Positions 14,001-14,772 of a stretch of DNA of 14,772 nucleotides are shown in pieces. The position numbers and the translations under genes are program-made. The notes below the pieces were generated by a model that searched no databases, was not told the origin of the DNA, and saw only the letters and a program-made list of their open reading frames with translations. Every line of letters begins with the position of its first letter. Position 1 is the stretch's first letter. The stretch covers positions 1 through 14,772 of the forward strand of contig CALDMR010000059.1 of the NCBI GenBank assembly GCA_937915065.1, given 5' to 3'. Source of the DNA: an uncultured Clostridia bacterium (GTDB lineage: Bacteria > Bacillota > Clostridia > Oscillospirales > Oscillospiraceae).

Positions 14001-14576
14001 GTGTTGGCTTCTGGCCTGAATGTGAATGTACTGGTGTTTGATACCGAAGTGTATTCCAACACCGGCGGCCAGGCATCTAAGGCCACGCCCACGGCGGCAA
14101 CTGCTCAGTTTGCTGCGGCCGGCAAGATCATGAAGAAAAAGGATCTGGCCTCTATCGCCATGGCTTACGGGTATGTGTATGTGGCCCAGGTGGCCATGGG
14201 CGCCGACTATGAGCAGTGCATGAAGGCCTTCCGCGAGGCTGAGGCTTACGACGGCCCGTCCCTGATCATCGCCTATGCGCCCTGCATCAACCATGGTATC
14301 AAGGCGGGCATGAACAAGTCCATGACGGAGATGGAAAAAGCCGTCAAGTCCGGTTACTGGCATCTGTTCCGCTACGATCCGCGCCGGGATAACAACCCCT
14401 TCCAGCTCGACAGCAAGGAGCCCAATGAAAGCTACCGCAGCTTTATCATGGGTGAGCACCGCTACTCTTCCCTGACCATCACCTTCCCTGAGCAGGCGAA
14501 GGAACTGATGTCTGTGGCAGAAAAGCAGGCAAGAAACCGCTATGTACAGCTGAAGAAGCGGGCGAAGGAAGACTGA
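11028..14576 (+). CDS. nifJ: pyruvate:ferredoxin (flavodoxin) oxidoreductase
   Basis: A complete 1182-residue single-chain PFOR. It oxidises pyruvate with CoA to acetyl-CoA and CO2 and passes electrons to ferredoxin or flavodoxin, the key step of anaerobic pyruvate metabolism. Visible features: YPITPSS at 32-38 (T35) and HVSAR ending at R118, the pyruvate/TPP residues equal to Desulfovibrio africanus T31 and R114; a central 2x[4Fe-4S] ferredoxin domain with C703/C706/C709/C713 and C759/C762/C765/C769; and the TPP domain with GDG at 977-979, NTGG starting at N1011, and proximal-cluster cysteines C826, C829, C854 and C1086, matching D. africanus 812, 815, 840 and 1071 in spacing. All cluster ligands are present. 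AAGGAG (11019-11024) is only 3 bases before the ATG at 11028; the in-frame TTG at 11037 (12 bases) or the ATG at 11052 are alternatives, changing the protein by at most 8 residues. Monocistronic, with its own terminator. Confidence 0.97.
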   Translation: MSHLINRAMKTMDGNTAAAHVAYAFTEVAAIYPITPSSVMAECVDKWAANGRKNLFGQTVRVAEMQSEGGAAGAVHGSLTAGALTTTFTASQGLLLMIPNMYKIAGSQLPSVIHVSARALATHALSIFGDHTDVMACRQTGYAMLCSNNAQEVMDLAAVAHLATLKSEIPFLHFFDGFRTSHEIRKVATWDYKDLNDLLDPALVKRFRAKSLNPDHPVLRGSAQNPDIFFQAREAANSYYDALPGIVQETMDEVNKKIGSRYHLFDYYGSPKAKTVMIAMGSVCDAAEEVVDYINDNTATNKVGLIKVRLYRPFSISHFLSQIPEGCKSIVVLDRCKEPGAPGEPLYLDVVRALKGSAFNDVQVVGGRYGLGSKDTTPGGILAAFKNANAKTPINGFTININDDVTNLSLPIEEEPDVSVKGTIACKFWGLGSDGTVGANKNSIKIIGDHTDLNVQAYFQYDSKKSGGVTISHLRFGTEPIKSTYYVTQADFVACHCPAYIEKYDIVQDIKKGGTFLLNCDWMPEELENHLPASVKRYLAKNKIEFYTCDAIKLARDIGLGERTNMVLQAAFFKLANVIPIDEAVEYMKNAVVQSYGHKGEAVVNMNCEAIDAGLTSLRKIEIPEEWKNAKDKKAKAKIDTDRPELAAFVEKVMIPANAMRGDSIPVSVMKEVCPGGTLPQGTSQFERRGIAVDVPAWVPRHCIQCNKCVMVCPHGVLRSYAVTAEELAGAPEKTKSTPMIGKGMDQYKFAITVSPVDCTGCGSCSNVCPAKNKALDMMPYEEQTEQQEVYDYALKKFTDKHLQFPDNLTREAQFHRPLLEFSGACGGCGETPYAKLVTQMFGDHMYIANATGCSSIWGGSAPSTPYTVNDKGRGPAWENSLFEDNAEFGYGMKLAVRQRRAKLHSVITELAKNMSFAEIANRWLAERDDYEASRELGDKLVAKCEKNTDPTLAEHCKYILENQDMLAYKSVWIFGGDGWAYDIGYGGLDHVLASGLNVNVLVFDTEVYSNTGGQASKATPTAATAQFAAAGKIMKKKDLASIAMAYGYVYVAQVAMGADYEQCMKAFREAEAYDGPSLIIAYAPCINHGIKAGMNKSMTEMEKAVKSGYWHLFRYDPRRDNNPFQLDSKEPNESYRSFIMGEHRYSSLTITFPEQAKELMSVAEKQARNRYVQLKKRAKED

Positions 14577-14598
14577 GCTTGATATCGCATTAATAAGC

Positions 14599-14635
14599 AA
14601 AGCCCCCGAAAGCAATATGCTTTCGGGGGCTTTTT
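14599..14635 (+). terminator. terminator of the pyruvate oxidoreductase gene
   Basis: A 14-bp stem, AGCCCCCGAAAGCA (14601-14614) with its exact complement at 14618-14631, has a 3-base ATA loop and continues into five T (14631-14635). It starts 24 bases after the stop codon. AA precedes the stem, so activity on the minus strand would be weak. Confidence 0.93.
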
Positions 14636-14719
14636 CTGATGCTCCGGCGGCCCATGGTATGAAAATGATCTTATAAGCACGGCCTGTCCATGAACAAAAT
14701 TCCAAAAACTTCCAAGATG

Positions 14720-14751
14720 TGTCTACCGTGTCTACCTGGATGTCTACCTGG
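14720..14751. repeat. three short direct repeats of TGTCTACC
   Basis: TGTCTACC begins at 14720, 14729 and 14741; the last two extend to TGTCTACCTGG. The intervals are 9 and 12 bases. The stretch lies between the oxidoreductase terminator and the end of the window, and no gene can be assigned in the remaining 136 bases. It could be the edge of a gene or element continuing to the right. Confidence 0.5.
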
Positions 14752-14772
14752 CGGGGGCGGGGATCGCTTCTG

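Noticed and set aside
11010..14705. Very long minus-strand open frame (1231 codons) antisense to the pyruvate oxidoreductase
   Set aside because: Same codon-bias artefact. The sense strand has all cluster cysteines and cofactor motifs, and the antisense product has no recognisable domain.

Overview
The window looks like chromosome from a strictly anaerobic, G+C-rich gut-type Firmicute of class Clostridia, probably Oscillospiraceae/Ruminococcaceae. The pointers are inferred from sequence: a one-piece pyruvate:ferredoxin oxidoreductase, a signal-peptide SLH surface protein, a ThiI without rhodanese domain, strong AAGGAGG-type ribosome binding sites, and a small phage-tail-like protein of a kind common in these bacteria. 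No search was possible, so the genus is not claimed.

Layout. (1) 144-2981 (+): a large secreted S-layer-homology protein, ended by a strong hairpin at 3013-3051 that also ends (2) the convergent gene at 3057-3473 (-), a short phage-tail-fibre-like protein with a TTG start. (3) 3474-4692: about 1.2 kb with no credible gene, packed with inverted repeats, an imperfect ~115-bp tandem repeat, and two palindromes sharing a CTTTCTG-N6-CAGAAAG core. It resembles a dispersed intergenic repeat element or a mosaic of several. (4) 9730 down to 4693 (-): a five-gene co-directional cluster, YifB/ComM-like AAA+ ATPase, an unrecognised helical-repeat protein, ThiI, the CinA C-terminal amidohydrolase (PncC), and an AlkD-like DNA glycosylase, with gaps of 66, 40 and 19 bp and a 4-bp ATGA overlap, closed by a terminator at 4639-4688. 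(5) 9954-10752 (+): a decayed sigma-factor locus. A sigma-70-family gene is cut just before its region 4.2 helix-turn-helix and is followed in another frame by the C-terminal remnant of a second gene. (6) 11028-14576 (+): pyruvate:ferredoxin oxidoreductase with its own upstream region and terminator. The last 136 bases hold no gene but carry three copies of TGTCTACC.

How the genes work together. PFOR is central anaerobic metabolism (pyruvate to acetyl-CoA, CO2 and reduced ferredoxin) and stands alone. The minus-strand cluster combines DNA processing and repair (YifB/ComM, AlkD), NMN recycling (CinA C-terminal domain) and tRNA thiolation (ThiI), which looks like a housekeeping operon rather than one pathway. 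The SLH protein belongs to the cell envelope.

I did not find a clear new multi-gene system. The most unusual material is the structured repeat region at about 3.5-4.55 kb, the truncated sigma-factor locus, and the unknown protein inside the YifB-ThiI-CinA-AlkD cluster.
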